From Acidovorax radicis N35 (GTDB lineage: Bacteria; Pseudomonadota; Gammaproteobacteria; Burkholderiales; Burkholderiaceae_C), in NCBI RefSeq assembly GCF_000204195.1, contig NZ_AFBG01000019.1, positions 806,001 through 870,000 on the forward strand: 64,000 nucleotides of DNA, in the 5' to 3' direction. Numbering within the stretch: the first letter of the stretch is position 1; the number at the start of each line of letters is the position of its first letter. A program made the position numbers and the translations under genes. The notes beneath the pieces are model-generated. The model was given only the letters and a program-made list of their open reading frames with translations, was not told where the DNA came from and searched no databases. Below are positions 26,393 to 36,600 of the stretch, piece by piece.

Positions 26393-28833
26393 CCGCAGGT
26401 CCCCAGGTGCCCACACTGCGTGCAATAGTCGCAACCATCCTTGCGGATCACTGCATGGGCGCCACATTCGCTGCACTTCTTGCCCGCCATGGCCTGCGGG
26501 ACCGCCAGAGGCGCGGGCGCGGGCTCATCCAGCGGCAGTTGCTGTTGCACCGGGTCCGCCACGCGGCGCGCCAGGATGTTCTGGATGGCATAGGCCATGG
26601 CCGCCACTTCGGAGTCATGCCACATGGGCACCAGCGTGCCGTCGTCCTTGCGGTGGGTGCCCAGGCGCACGGGCCCACGGTCCCAGGCCACTTTGCGCAT
26701 GTCGGAGAGCGCCCGCTCCAGGAAGCCGCCGCGCGCCGCCAGCGACAACATGCGCATGCTGGACGTGATCCACTGCTGCGACTCGCCGCTCTGACCTACA
26801 GGCATGAAGAACTCGATGGCCCGGTCCACCGTGCCATTGCCAACCCCCGTGGGGACCGGCAAGAACGAGACGATAAGGTACAGCGTCTTGTGGCCTTCCT
26901 GCGTCCAGTATTCGAGCTTTTCGGCCACCGCCGAGAGGCCGCCTTGCGGGCGGCTTTCGATCACGGTACGCATGGGGTCCACCGGAGGTGCGGGGGGTAC
27001 TACAGGTGCTGCAACGGCTGCGGGTTCAGGCGCTGCATGGGTTTCCAGCACCGATCCCAGGATGGCATTGGGCCTGTAGGTGGCCAGGCCCTTGAGCTTG
27101 GCGCGCCAGGCCTGCAGGTACAGGTCCTTGAAACCTTCGTAGGGATAGTCGGCGGGGATGTTCACCGTCTTTGAAATGGCCGTGTCCACAAAGGGCTGCA
27201 CAGCTTCCATCATGGCGATGTGGCCTTCGGCGGGCATGGCGAGGGCCGAGACGAAATAGTCCGGCAAAGCACCCACGTCACCGCCCAGTTCGCGGTAGAG
27301 CCGCCAGGCGTGGTCTTCGACGGCGTATTCCGAGGTAGTGCCGTCGGATTCACGCTTCTTGCGCTTGTACATCCACGAAAACGGCGGCTCGATGCCGTTG
27401 GAGGCGTTGTCGGCAAAAGCCAGGCTCACCGTGCCCGTAGGGGCGATGGAGAGCAAGTGGCTGTTGCGGATACCGTGCTGGCGGATGGCCGCCTTGAGCG
27501 AGTCGGGCAGGCGGTTGGCAAACGTGCCCTCTGACAGATAAGGCTCGGCCTGGAACTTGGGGAACACCCCTTTCTCGCGCGCCAGGTCCACCGACGCGGC
27601 ATAGGCAGCATCGCGCATGCACTCGGCAATGCGTGCCGCCATGGTGCGCCCTTCGGGCAGGTCATAGCGCAGGCACAGCATGGCCAACGTGTTGCCCATG
27701 CCGGTAAAGCCCACACCAATGCGGCGCTTGGCCATGGCCTCGTCGCGCTGCTGCGGCAGCGGCCAATAGGTCACATCGAGCACGTTGTCCAGCGCTCGCA
27801 CCTGCAGCGCCACGGCTTTGGTGAAGTCATCGAAATCAAACGCAGCCACGCCCCCGAAACCGAAGGGGTGGCGCACAAAGCGGGTCAGGATGATAGGGCC
27901 CAGGTCACAACACCCGTAGGACGGCAATGGCTGCTCGCCACAGGGGTTGGTCGCCGCGATGTCTTCGCAATAGTGCAGGTTGTTGTCTTCGTTGATGCGG
28001 CCCAGAAACAGGATGCCAGGCTCGGCGAAGTCGTAGGCCGACTTCATGATCGTGTCCCACAGCTCGCGCGCGGGCACGGTGGCGTAGACCCACAGGCCAT
28101 CGGCACGCTGGCGAGCGCCCAGGGCCAGCAAAGCGGCACCCGGTTTCGCCTTGTGCACCAACTCCCACTGCGCGTTGTTCTGCACGGCGTGGATGAACGC
28201 ATCCGACACGCCCACCGATACGTTGAAATTGTTCCAGCGGCCCGGCGTGCGCTTGGCGGTGATGAACTCGTGCACATCGGGATGGTCAATGCGCAGCACA
28301 CCCATCTGAGCCCCCCGGCGCGCGCCTGCGCTCTCCACGGTCGAGCACGACTGGTCGAACACATTCATGTAGCTGCACGGCCCCGACGCCATGGAGGCCG
28401 TGGCCTTCACTTGCGCGCCCTTGGGCCGGATGCGGGAGAAATCGTAGCCCACGCCGCCCCCACGGCGCATGGTTTCTGCAGCCTCGCGCAGGGCTTCGTA
28501 GATGCCTGGAAAACCCTCGTCGTCCACCCCCTGGATGCAGTCGCCCACGGGCTGTACAAAACAGTTGATCAGCGTGGCCTGGATGTCGGTGCCTGCCGCG
28601 CTCATGATCCGGCCCGCTCCGATGGCGCCCGCCTTCAGGTTGGCGAGGAACAGGACTTCGTATTTGTCGCGCAGCTCCGGCGCCTCCACCGAGGCCAGGG
28701 CCCGCGCCACACGCTGGTAAAGCTCGTCTGCGGTGGTTTCCCCGGGTTTGAGGTATTTCTCACGCAACACATCCAGGCTGATGGGCTGCAATGAAGAGGT
28801 GGGCTTGAGGGGGGGCTGTGGTTCGCGTTTCAT
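26389..28833 (-). CDS. nrdJ: Adenosylcobalamin-dependent ribonucleoside-diphosphate reductase (class II)
   Basis: Class II ribonucleotide reductase of about 814 residues; it makes deoxyribonucleotides with or without oxygen, using coenzyme B12 instead of a second subunit. Active-site motifs are visible: NCFVQP (first redox Cys), NPCGEQPLPSYG (Glu and radical Cys), SIAPTGTVSLAFADNASNG, and RGGGVGYDFSRIRPKG. The C-terminus holds a four-Cys zinc-ribbon-like tail (CSECG...CDYCTQCG) that likely relays electrons. ATG 28833 is chosen; GTG 28857 in frame is possible. I see no cobalamin riboswitch in the 96-bp upstream gap. The stop overlaps the nnrS start. Confidence 0.95.
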   Translation of the reverse strand: MKREPQPPLKPTSSLQPISLDVLREKYLKPGETTADELYQRVARALASVEAPELRDKYEVLFLANLKAGAIGAGRIMSAAGTDIQATLINCFVQPVGDCIQGVDDEGFPGIYEALREAAETMRRGGGVGYDFSRIRPKGAQVKATASMASGPCSYMNVFDQSCSTVESAGARRGAQMGVLRIDHPDVHEFITAKRTPGRWNNFNVSVGVSDAFIHAVQNNAQWELVHKAKPGAALLALGARQRADGLWVYATVPARELWDTIMKSAYDFAEPGILFLGRINEDNNLHYCEDIAATNPCGEQPLPSYGCCDLGPIILTRFVRHPFGFGGVAAFDFDDFTKAVALQVRALDNVLDVTYWPLPQQRDEAMAKRRIGVGFTGMGNTLAMLCLRYDLPEGRTMAARIAECMRDAAYAASVDLAREKGVFPKFQAEPYLSEGTFANRLPDSLKAAIRQHGIRNSHLLSIAPTGTVSLAFADNASNGIEPPFSWMYKRKKRESDGTTSEYAVEDHAWRLYRELGGDVGALPDYFVSALAMPAEGHIAMMEAVQPFVDTAISKTVNIPADYPYEGFKDLYLQAWRAKLKGLATYRPNAILGSVLETHAAPEPAAVAAPVVPPAPPVDPMRTVIESRPQGGLSAVAEKLEYWTQEGHKTLYLIVSFLPVPTGVGNGTVDRAIEFFMPVGQSGESQQWITSSMRMLSLAARGGFLERALSDMRKVAWDRGPVRLGTHRKDDGTLVPMWHDSEVAAMAYAIQNILARRVADPVQQQLPLDEPAPAPLAVPQAMAGKKCSECGAHAVIRKDGCDYCTQCGHLGTCG

Positions 28834-28929
28834 GGGGGCCGATGATTTGGGTTTCACGCCAGTGAGGTCTTGCGTTCCATCAAGAGAGCCTCATTCCTCA
28901 AGCATATGCCGCGAGAATGCCGGACAAGG

Positions 28930-29610
28930 TCAAAGCTCGTCCAGAAGAACTTGCCCATCATGCTCCACGTAGGGGTGGTAGGGACCAGTGCCGCTGTTGT
29001 CCGCCCGCGAGGCCGGCACAAAGCCGCCCGTCTTGACATCAAACACATGGACTTCTCCTTCCTCGATCACATAGTGCCAGCCATGCAGGCTGATCTGCCC
29101 TGACTGCACACGGCTACGCACCATGGGGTACTCCATGAGCCGCTCCAGCTGCAGCACCACAGCGCGTTGCTCGGTGCGGCGCAGCACCTCAGGTCCGGGC
29201 TGCATGGGCAACAAGGCCTCTCGCCCCAGGTCCAGCCAGCGGTTCAGGTTGGGCGCTTCGGGCGAAACCTCACCATACATCGCCTTGATAGCCCCACAGT
29301 GACTGTGGCCGCACACCACAATGCGGCGCACCTGCAGGTTGAGCACCGCAAACTCGATGGCCGCCGTGGTGCCATGGTGGCCGTGAGATCCGTCATACGG
29401 CGGGATGAACGCACCCACGTTGCGCACCAAGAACAGCTCCCCCGGGCCCGCACCGGTCAGCAGGTAGGGCACCAGGCGCGAGTCGGAACAGCCGATGAAC
29501 AGGGTGGTCGGGTGCTGCCCTTCGTCCACCAGCGCCTGGAACTGCTCGCGGTACAGGGGAAAGGCGTCGTTATGGAAACGGCGCAGGCGATCAAGCAGCT
29601 CGTCGGGCAT
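28930..29610 (-). CDS. Beta-class carbonic anhydrase
   Basis: Zinc enzyme of 226 residues interconverting CO2 and bicarbonate. Zinc ligands are Cys41 in FIGCSDSRLVP, with its catalytic Asp43-Arg45 pair, and His102 and Cys105 in VVCGHSHCGAIKAM. Length fits the plant-type/CynT branch. ATG 29610 is preferred to a TTG 27 bp upstream. It begins 27 bp after the PpiC gene at the end of the nar cluster, so it may be the last gene of that transcript; nrdJ follows 96 bp later. Confidence 0.93.
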   Translation of the reverse strand: MPDELLDRLRRFHNDAFPLYREQFQALVDEGQHPTTLFIGCSDSRLVPYLLTGAGPGELFLVRNVGAFIPPYDGSHGHHGTTAAIEFAVLNLQVRRIVVCGHSHCGAIKAMYGEVSPEAPNLNRWLDLGREALLPMQPGPEVLRRTEQRAVVLQLERLMEYPMVRSRVQSGQISLHGWHYVIEEGEVHVFDVKTGGFVPASRADNSGTGPYHPYVEHDGQVLLDEL

Positions 29611-29637
29611 GGGGCAATCGGTTGAAGCGTGGTGCAA

Positions 29638-30576
29638 CTACTGTACAAGCGGGGAGTCGGCCGCGTCCAGCGCCACGCCTTCCACCACGGCAGCGCCCGC
29701 CAGCAATTGCAGGTACTGGCGCAGCGCATTCACCCAGGCCTGCTGGCGCAACGTGAGCGCAATGGCCTGGCGCACTTCTTCAAACGAAGGCTGCTGCCCG
29801 GGGTCGCGCGCCACCACCTCCACCACATGCAGGCCAAACCGGCTGTGCACCAGGCGTGCCAACACACCGATCTCCGCGCTGCCAAACACCTCGCGGGCGA
29901 ACTCAGGCGCACAGTCGGCGCGGGTCAGCCAGCCCAGGTCGCCGCCTTGCTGGCCGCTGGGGCAGTTGGACCACTGCGCTGCCGCTTCGGCAAACTTTGC
30001 GCCACCATCGTCCGCACAGCGCAGGTCAATCAGCATGGCTTCGGCACGCAGGCGCAGCTGCTTGACGTCCACGCCGGGCGTCACGGCAAACAGCACGTGG
30101 CGCAGCTGGGCCCGCTCACCATGGGCGTGTGCCGCAGGGTGGGCGTCGTGGTAGCGGCGGCAGGCTTCTTCCGACGGGTCGGGGATGGGCAGCTCGCGCT
30201 CCAGCAGTTGCTCGATGGCATTCGAGGCCTTGGTGCTGATGGCACCTTCGACACCCGGCACATCGTCCTGTGCCAGAAAGCCGCCTTGCTGGGCTGCCTG
30301 TCGCAGCAGCTCGGTGCAGGCACGCTGGCGCAAGGCTTCATCATCCAGCCACTCGGCCGTTGAATTCAATGCCACGCCGTTGATGCGCGCCACCGGGGCC
30401 TGCCCCATGGGCTGAGGGGTTGCCATGGCGGGCGTGTCTGCCATGGCCGTCGCTCCTACCGTGGCGGAGAGCGCCTCGTAGGCGGCCGTTTGCTCGGGGG
30501 AAAGCGTGCTTTGGGGGGCGCTCTGGCTGGTTGCGCTGGTGCCGCAACCGCAGCTACCGGTTCCACATCCGCTCAT
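29638..30576 (-). CDS. Parvulin-type peptidylprolyl isomerase (PpiC/NifM-like) of the nar cluster
   Basis: Protein of 312 residues. The central parvulin domain (about 145-265) shows RAQLRHVLFAVTP, NCPSGQQGGDLGWLTRADCAPEFAREVF and SRFGLHVVEVVARDPGQ, the conserved rotamase strands. The N-terminus is a Cys-rich tail (MSGCGTGSCGCGTSA) with no signal peptide, so it acts in the cytoplasm. It begins 25 bp after narI with a good ribosome site (AAGGAG) and is probably co-transcribed. NifM matures nitrogenase iron protein, so a maturation role for nitrate reductase is a reasonable guess, not shown. Confidence 0.88.
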   Translation of the reverse strand: MSGCGTGSCGCGTSATSQSAPQSTLSPEQTAAYEALSATVGATAMADTPAMATPQPMGQAPVARINGVALNSTAEWLDDEALRQRACTELLRQAAQQGGFLAQDDVPGVEGAISTKASNAIEQLLERELPIPDPSEEACRRYHDAHPAAHAHGERAQLRHVLFAVTPGVDVKQLRLRAEAMLIDLRCADDGGAKFAEAAAQWSNCPSGQQGGDLGWLTRADCAPEFAREVFGSAEIGVLARLVHSRFGLHVVEVVARDPGQQPSFEEVRQAIALTLRQQAWVNALRQYLQLLAGAAVVEGVALDAADSPLVQ

Positions 30577-30601
30577 GGTGTGCTCCTTGGGTGGTATGAA
30601 T

Positions 30602-31336
30602 TCAAACGCCACGGCGGTCTTGCGACTGCATATGGCCGGGTGGCAGATTCAGGCGGCGCGCACGCACTACCTGATAGGGGCGCAGCACATAGGCCAGCGT
30701 GCCAAAGCCGCTCCACACATGCACCAGGCGGGTGAACGGGAAGATCAGGAAGATGCTCATGCCCAGGAACATGTGCGTCTTGAAGATCCAACCCGCACCG
30801 GCCAGCAGATCGACCGCACCACTGCGGAAAGTGACGATGCGTTGCCCCCACTCAGCCAGGCGCATCATCATGGAGCCGTCCAGATGTTGTGCCGACAGCG
30901 GGATGGTGGCCAGGCCCAGCGCCAGTTGTACCCACAGGAGCACCAGGATCAGGATGTCGCTGGTCTTGGAGGTGGCGCGGATGCGCGCATCCGACAGGCG
31001 GCGGTGCAGCAGGAGGGACAGGCCCACGAAGCCCATCAGGCCTGCAATCCCCCCCGACACCATGGCCATGAGCTGCTTGGCGCCGGCGCCGATAAAGTGC
31101 TCATACAAGAAGTGCGGCGTAAGCATGCCCACGGTATGGCCGAAGAACAGGAACAACACGCCCACATGGAACAGGTTGCTGCCCCAGCGCAAGCTGCCGG
31201 TGCGCAGCAGCTGGGAGGAATCGCTTTTCCAGGTGTACTGGTCGCGGTCAAACCGCGCCCAGCTGCCAATGAAAAAGACAGCGAGGCAAATATAGGGATA
31301 GATGCCAAACAACAGGGTGTCAAGCCAGGTGGTCAT
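30602..31336 (-). CDS. narI: Respiratory nitrate reductase gamma subunit
   Basis: Cytochrome b subunit of 244 residues with five hydrophobic segments; it takes electrons from quinol and passes them to NarH. Haem ligands are visible as His57 and His67 in SNLFHVGVLFLFFGHTVGM and as the pair in KTHMFLGMSIFLIFPFTRLVHVW. Its ATG overlaps the narJ stop by 4 bp (ATGA). Length is close to the E. coli subunit. It anchors NarGH on the cytoplasmic face. Confidence 0.96.
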   Translation of the reverse strand: MTTWLDTLLFGIYPYICLAVFFIGSWARFDRDQYTWKSDSSQLLRTGSLRWGSNLFHVGVLFLFFGHTVGMLTPHFLYEHFIGAGAKQLMAMVSGGIAGLMGFVGLSLLLHRRLSDARIRATSKTSDILILVLLWVQLALGLATIPLSAQHLDGSMMMRLAEWGQRIVTFRSGAVDLLAGAGWIFKTHMFLGMSIFLIFPFTRLVHVWSGFGTLAYVLRPYQVVRARRLNLPPGHMQSQDRRGV

Positions 31337-32034
31337 ACGGAGACTCCTTCTGGTGCCCGCTCGGCGCGGGGGGTACGAACAAAATGCAGAGGTTGTGGCT
31401 GGTCCGGCTTGGACTGGCCCTGGGTGCTGCAACCGCCAAACGCCTCGGGCTCGGCCCAGACCTCGTCCATCGGCGGCTCGGGGGTCAGCGCTACCGACTG
31501 CACGCGCTGGCCCGACACTTCGAGCACCGCAGCAATCACGCTGGCATAGGGGCTGTTGCGCGCCACCAGCGCACTGAACAGCGCGTTCAGGATGTGGGCC
31601 ATCTCGCCCAAGAACTCCTTGGCCACTTCCACAGGCTGGGTGGAGGCGAACTCCAGCACCACCGGCAGGTGGTCGGGCAGTTCGTCGGCTTCGAACTTCA
31701 GGCCTGCTTTGTCGTAGGTCTGCAGCAGGTCGATAAGCGCCGGGCCCCGGTCGCGCGAGTCGCCGTGCACATGCTCGAACAGATGCAGCGAGGTCTGACG
31801 GCCCCGGTCGAAGTTGTCCACATAGCGGGCCTCGGCTTCGAGCGGGTCGAGTGCAGCCAGGTGCTCGCACACAGCCTTCAGTTCATTCATGCGATCGGCC
31901 GTAAGGGCCTGCTCTGCCTGCAGGGCGTCGATGAGCTGCGGCATCACGCTGCGCAGTTGCGCATCGGGGTAGCTCAGCAGGTAGCCCAGGGCGCGCAGGG
32001 TCAGGCGCACGGAGGTCGGGTTCTTTTTGAACAT
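31333..32034 (-). CDS. narJ: Nitrate reductase molybdenum cofactor assembly chaperone
   Basis: Cytoplasmic all-helical chaperone of 233 residues in the TorD/NarJ family, needed to insert the molybdenum cofactor into NarG. Recognisable elements are RLTLRALGYLLSYPDAQLR near the start and YVDNFDRGRQTSLHLFEHVHGDSRDRG, the signature around residues 90-115. ATG 32034 follows AAAGGAA. It overlaps narI by 4 bp and starts 21 bp after narH. Confidence 0.95.
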   Translation of the reverse strand: MFKKNPTSVRLTLRALGYLLSYPDAQLRSVMPQLIDALQAEQALTADRMNELKAVCEHLAALDPLEAEARYVDNFDRGRQTSLHLFEHVHGDSRDRGPALIDLLQTYDKAGLKFEADELPDHLPVVLEFASTQPVEVAKEFLGEMAHILNALFSALVARNSPYASVIAAVLEVSGQRVQSVALTPEPPMDEVWAEPEAFGGCSTQGQSKPDQPQPLHFVRTPRAERAPEGVSV

Positions 32035-32055
32035 GGTGATTCCTTTGCCTGTGCT

Positions 32056-33579
32056 TCAGACCGTGGCTTTGATCGGGATCGTGCGGGGCTTCTTGCCGCC
32101 GAACATGCTGGTCTCGGTGGCGCCATCGGAACAGCCGTTGCCAAACGAGAAGCCGCAACCACCCCGAATGTCGAACGCGTTTTCGGCATATTCGCGGTGG
32201 GCCGATGGGATGACAAAGCGGTCCTCGTAGTTGGCAATCGCCATCACGTGGTACATCTCCTCGACCTCGGCCATCGACAGGCCCGCCTGCTTGAGCACAC
32301 CCAGGTTCTGGCGCTGCTCCACATGCTTGTCGCGCTGGTAGGTGCGCATGGCCAGCATGCGCTCGAGCGCCCGCACCACGGGCCCGGTGTCGCCGGCGGT
32401 CAGCAGGTTCGCCAGGTACTGCACGGGGATGCGCAGCTGCGACACATCCGGGATGTCGCCATTCACACCCACATGGCCCGCGTTGGCTGCGGCCGTGATG
32501 GGCGAGAGCGGAGGCACATACCAGACCATAGGCAGCGTGCGGTACTCGGGGTGCAGCGGCAGGGCCACCTTCCATTGCACGGCCATCTTGTAGACCGGGC
32601 TGTTGCGGGCGGCATCCATCCAGCTGTCCGGGATGCCGTCGATGCGCGCCTGGCGGATCACATCGGGGTCGTTCGGGTCCAGGAAGATGTCGAGCTGCGC
32701 CTGGTACAGGTCGCGGTCGCGTTCCACGCTGGCGGCTTCCTGGATGCGGTCTGCGTCGTACAGCAACACGCCGAGATACCGGATACGGCCCACGCAGGTT
32801 TCCGAGCACACGGTGGGCTGGCCCGCCTCGATGCGCGGGTAGCAGAAGATGCACTTCTCGGCCTTGCCCGATTGCCAGTTGTAGTAGATCTTCTTGTAGG
32901 GGCAGCCGCTGACGCACATGCGCCAGCCACGGCACTTGTCCTGGTCGATCAGCACGATGCCGTCTTCCTCGCGCTTGTAGATCGAGCCCGAGGGGCACGA
33001 TGCCACGCACGCCGGGTTCAGGCAGTGCTCGCACAGGCGCGGCAGGTACATCATGAAGGTGTTCTCGAACTGCCCGTAGATGTCCTTTTGCACATCGTCG
33101 AAGTTCTTGTCCTTGCTGCGCTTGCTGAACTCGCCGCCCAGGATTTCTTCCCAGTTCGGGCCCCACTCGATCTTCTCCATGCGCTTGCCGGTGATCAGGC
33201 TGCGCGGGCGGGCCGTGGGTGCGGCCTTGCTCTCAGGCGCGGACTGCAGGTGGTCGTAGTCGAACGTGAAAGGTTCGTAGTAGTCGTCGATCTGCGGCAG
33301 GTTGGGGTTGGCGAAGATGCGCATGAGCAGCTTCCACTTGCCGCCCTGGCGGGGGGCGATGGAGCCGTCCGGGTTGCGCACCCAGCCGCCGTTCCACTTG
33401 TCCTGGTTTTCCCATTCCTTGGGGTAGCCGATGCCGGGCTTGGTCTCGACGTTGTTGAACCAGGCGTATTCCACGCCCGGGCGGCTGGTCCAGACGTTTT
33501 TGCAGGTGACGGAACAGGTGTGGCAACCGATGCACTTGTCCAGGTTCAGCACCATGCCGATTTGTGCGCGAATTTTCAT
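32056..33579 (-). CDS. narH: Respiratory nitrate reductase beta subunit
   Basis: Iron-sulfur subunit of 507 residues. The Cys clusters are all visible: CIGCHTCSVTCKNVW at the N-terminus, CEHCLNPACVASCPSGSI, CRGWRMCVSGCPYKKI (where Trp replaces a Cys, as in the [3Fe-4S] centre of NarH) and CIFCYPRIEAGQPTVCSETC. ATG 33579 follows AAGGAG. It transfers electrons from NarI to NarG. It starts 23 bp after the narG stop. Confidence 0.97.
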   Translation of the reverse strand: MKIRAQIGMVLNLDKCIGCHTCSVTCKNVWTSRPGVEYAWFNNVETKPGIGYPKEWENQDKWNGGWVRNPDGSIAPRQGGKWKLLMRIFANPNLPQIDDYYEPFTFDYDHLQSAPESKAAPTARPRSLITGKRMEKIEWGPNWEEILGGEFSKRSKDKNFDDVQKDIYGQFENTFMMYLPRLCEHCLNPACVASCPSGSIYKREEDGIVLIDQDKCRGWRMCVSGCPYKKIYYNWQSGKAEKCIFCYPRIEAGQPTVCSETCVGRIRYLGVLLYDADRIQEAASVERDRDLYQAQLDIFLDPNDPDVIRQARIDGIPDSWMDAARNSPVYKMAVQWKVALPLHPEYRTLPMVWYVPPLSPITAAANAGHVGVNGDIPDVSQLRIPVQYLANLLTAGDTGPVVRALERMLAMRTYQRDKHVEQRQNLGVLKQAGLSMAEVEEMYHVMAIANYEDRFVIPSAHREYAENAFDIRGGCGFSFGNGCSDGATETSMFGGKKPRTIPIKATV

Positions 33580-33602
33580 CGTGTTTCTCCTTGTCTTCGG
33601 CT

Positions 33603-36600
33603 TCAGGCGCGGGCAGCCGTGCTGGACACGGGCTCGTCGTCGAGCCAGTCCACGCGGTCCATCTTGCGCACCAACACGAACTCGTCGCGGTTGGTACCAA
33701 TGGTTCCGTAGTAGTTGAAGCCGTAGCTCAACTGCGCATAGCCGCCGATCATGTGGGTGGGCTTGAGCACGATGCGCGTGACCGAGTTGTGGATGCCCCC
33801 GCGCGTGCCGGTGATCTCGGAACCAGGGGTGTTGATGATCTTCTCTTGCGAGTGGTACATCATCACCATGCCCGGGTTCACACGCTGGCTCACCACGGCA
33901 CGGGCTGCGATCGCGCCGTTGGCGTTGAAGAGTTCGACCCAGTCGTTGTCCACGATGCCGGCGCTCTTGGCGTCGTCTTCGCTCAGCCACACCACCGAGC
34001 CACCGCGATTGAGCGTGAGCATCATCAGGTTGTCGCTGTACGTGCTGTGGATGCCCCACTTCTGGTGCGGCGTGATGAAATTCAGCGCGATCTCGCGGTT
34101 GCCATTGGGCTTCTTGCCTTCCACCTCTTCCAGCGTCTTCAAGTGCACGGGTGGGCGGTAGCTCACGAAGCCTTCACCAAAGTCACGCATCCACGGGTGG
34201 TCCTGGTAGAACTGCTGGCGGCCCGTGAGGGTGCGCCATGGGATGTACTCGTGCACGTTGGTGTAGCCGGCGTTGTAGCTGACCTTTTCGCTTTCCAGGC
34301 CCGACCAGGTGGGTGAGCTGATGATCTTGCGTGGCTGCGCCTGGATGTCGCGGAAGCGGATCTTTTCGTCCTCGCGGTGCAGCGCCAGGTGCACGTGGTC
34401 GCGCCCGGTCTGCTTGCCCAGAGCCTCCCAGGCCTTGCAGGCCACGTGGCCGTTGGTCTCAGGCGCCAGCATCATCACCACTTCGGTGGCATCGATGTCG
34501 GTGACGATGCGGGGCATGCCCTGCGTCACGCCCTCTTCCTTCACGCGGCCGTTCAGGTCACCGAGCTGGCCCACTTCGGTCTGCGTGTTCCAGCCAATGC
34601 CTTTGCCGCCGTTGCCCGCCTTGTCCATCAGCGGGCCCAGGGCCGTGAAGCGCTTGTAGAGGTTGGGGTAGTCGCGCTCGACCACGGTGACCTGCGGCGC
34701 GGTCTTGCCGGGGATGAGTTCACACTCGCCCTTCTTCCAGTCGCGCACGCCATATGGCTGGGCCATTTCACCGGGGGTGTCGTGCATGATGGGCGTGAGC
34801 ACCACGTCCTTCTCGACGCCAAGGTGGCCCACGCTGACCTCGCTCACGGCCTTGGCGAAACCCTTGTAGATCTCCCAGTCGCTCTTGGCCTGCCAGGCAG
34901 GGTCCACCGCCGTGGACAGCGGATGGATGAAGGGGTGCATGTCACTGGTGTTGAGATCGTTCTTCTCATACCAGGTGGCCGTGGGCAACACGATGTCGGA
35001 GTACAGGCAGGTGGTGCTCATGCGGAAGTCGAGCGTGACCAGCAGGTCCAGCTTGCCCTCGGGCGCATTGGCGTGCCACTGCACTTCCTCGGGCTTGGCT
35101 TCGTCCTTGCCCAAGTCTTTGCCCTGCACGCCGTGGGTGGTGCCCAGCAGGTGCTTGAGGAAGTATTCGTGCCCCTTGCCCGACGAGCCCAGGATGTTGG
35201 AGCGCCACACGAACATGTTGCGCGGCCAGTTGGCAGGGTGGTCCGGGTCTTCGCAGCTCATCGTGAGGCTGCCGTCCTTGAGCGACTGCACCACGTAGTC
35301 CTTGGCATCCATGCCCTTGGCAGCGGCATCCTTGGCCACCTGCATCGGGTTGGTCTTGAGCTGGGGGGCCGATGGCAGCCAGCCCATGCGCTCGGCACGC
35401 ACGTTGTAGTCGATCTGCGCGCCGTGGTAGGCGCGCTGGTCGGCCAGGGGCGACAGAATCTCTTCCATGCCCAGCTTTTCATAGCGCCACTGGTCGGTGT
35501 GGGCATAGAAGAAGCTCGTGCTGTTCATCTGGCGCGGTGGGCGGATCCAGTCCAGCGCAAAGGCCAGCGCCGTCCAGCCGGTCTGGGGGCGCAGCTTTTC
35601 CTGGCCCACATAGTGCGCCCAGCCGCCGCCGCTCTGGCCGATACAGCCGCACAGCATCAGCATGTTGATGATGCCGCGGTAGTTCATGTCACTGTGGTAC
35701 CAGTGGTTCATCGCCGCGCCGATGATCACCATGGACTTGCCATGGGTCTTGTGCGCGTTGTCGGCGAACTGGCGGGCTACGGTGATGATCTGCTCGCGCG
35801 GCACACCGGTGATTTTTTCTTGCCATGCGGGCGTGAAGGGGCGGTCAGCGTCGTAGCTGCCACCGGGTTCTTCGCCCGGCAGGCCGCGGTCGATGCCATA
35901 GCTGCCGGCCAACAGGTCGAACACGGTGGCCACCATCACGCGGCCCTGGGCTTCGTGGCCTTCCAGTTCCAGGTGGGTGACGGGTACGCGGCGCACCATC
36001 ACGTCACCGCCTTGTTCATTGGCCGTGAAGTTGGGCGTGGCTACACCACCAAAGTACGGGAAGCCCACATCAGCCACATCGTGCGCCTGCTCGCCGTCTT
36101 CAATCACCGAGAGCTTGAGCTTGACGGTGTTGCCGGTGCGTGCTTCTTTGTTTTCCAGGTTCCACAGACCCTGGTCGGGGCGGCCGTCCGCCCCCCAGCG
36201 AAATCCGATGGAACCATTGGGCAGCGTGACCTGGCCCAGTTCGTCGTAGCCCACGGTCTTCCAGTCGGGGTTGTTCGACTGGTCGAGCTTGTTCGGAAAG
36301 TCGCTGGCGCGCACATAGCGGTCGGGCACCATCACCGTGCGGCCATCGGGCAGCTTCTTTTCCTTGAGCACCACCAGGAGCGGCAGGTCGGTGTAGCGGC
36401 GCGCGTAGTCGTCAAAGTACGCGCTGCGGCCCTTGCCGCCGTCCTTGAAGTAGAACTCGTTCAGGATCACATGGCCCATGGCCATGGCCACGGCGGCGTC
36501 CGTCCCCTGCTTGGGGTGCATCCACAAATCGCCCAGCTTGGCGACTTCGGAATAGTCGGGCGTGATGGACACGACCTTAGTGCCCTTGTAGCGCACCTCG

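Noticed and set aside
28834-28929. Possible cobalamin riboswitch ahead of nrdJ
   Set aside because: The gap is only 96 bp and shows no B12-box-like sequence; too short for the full aptamer.
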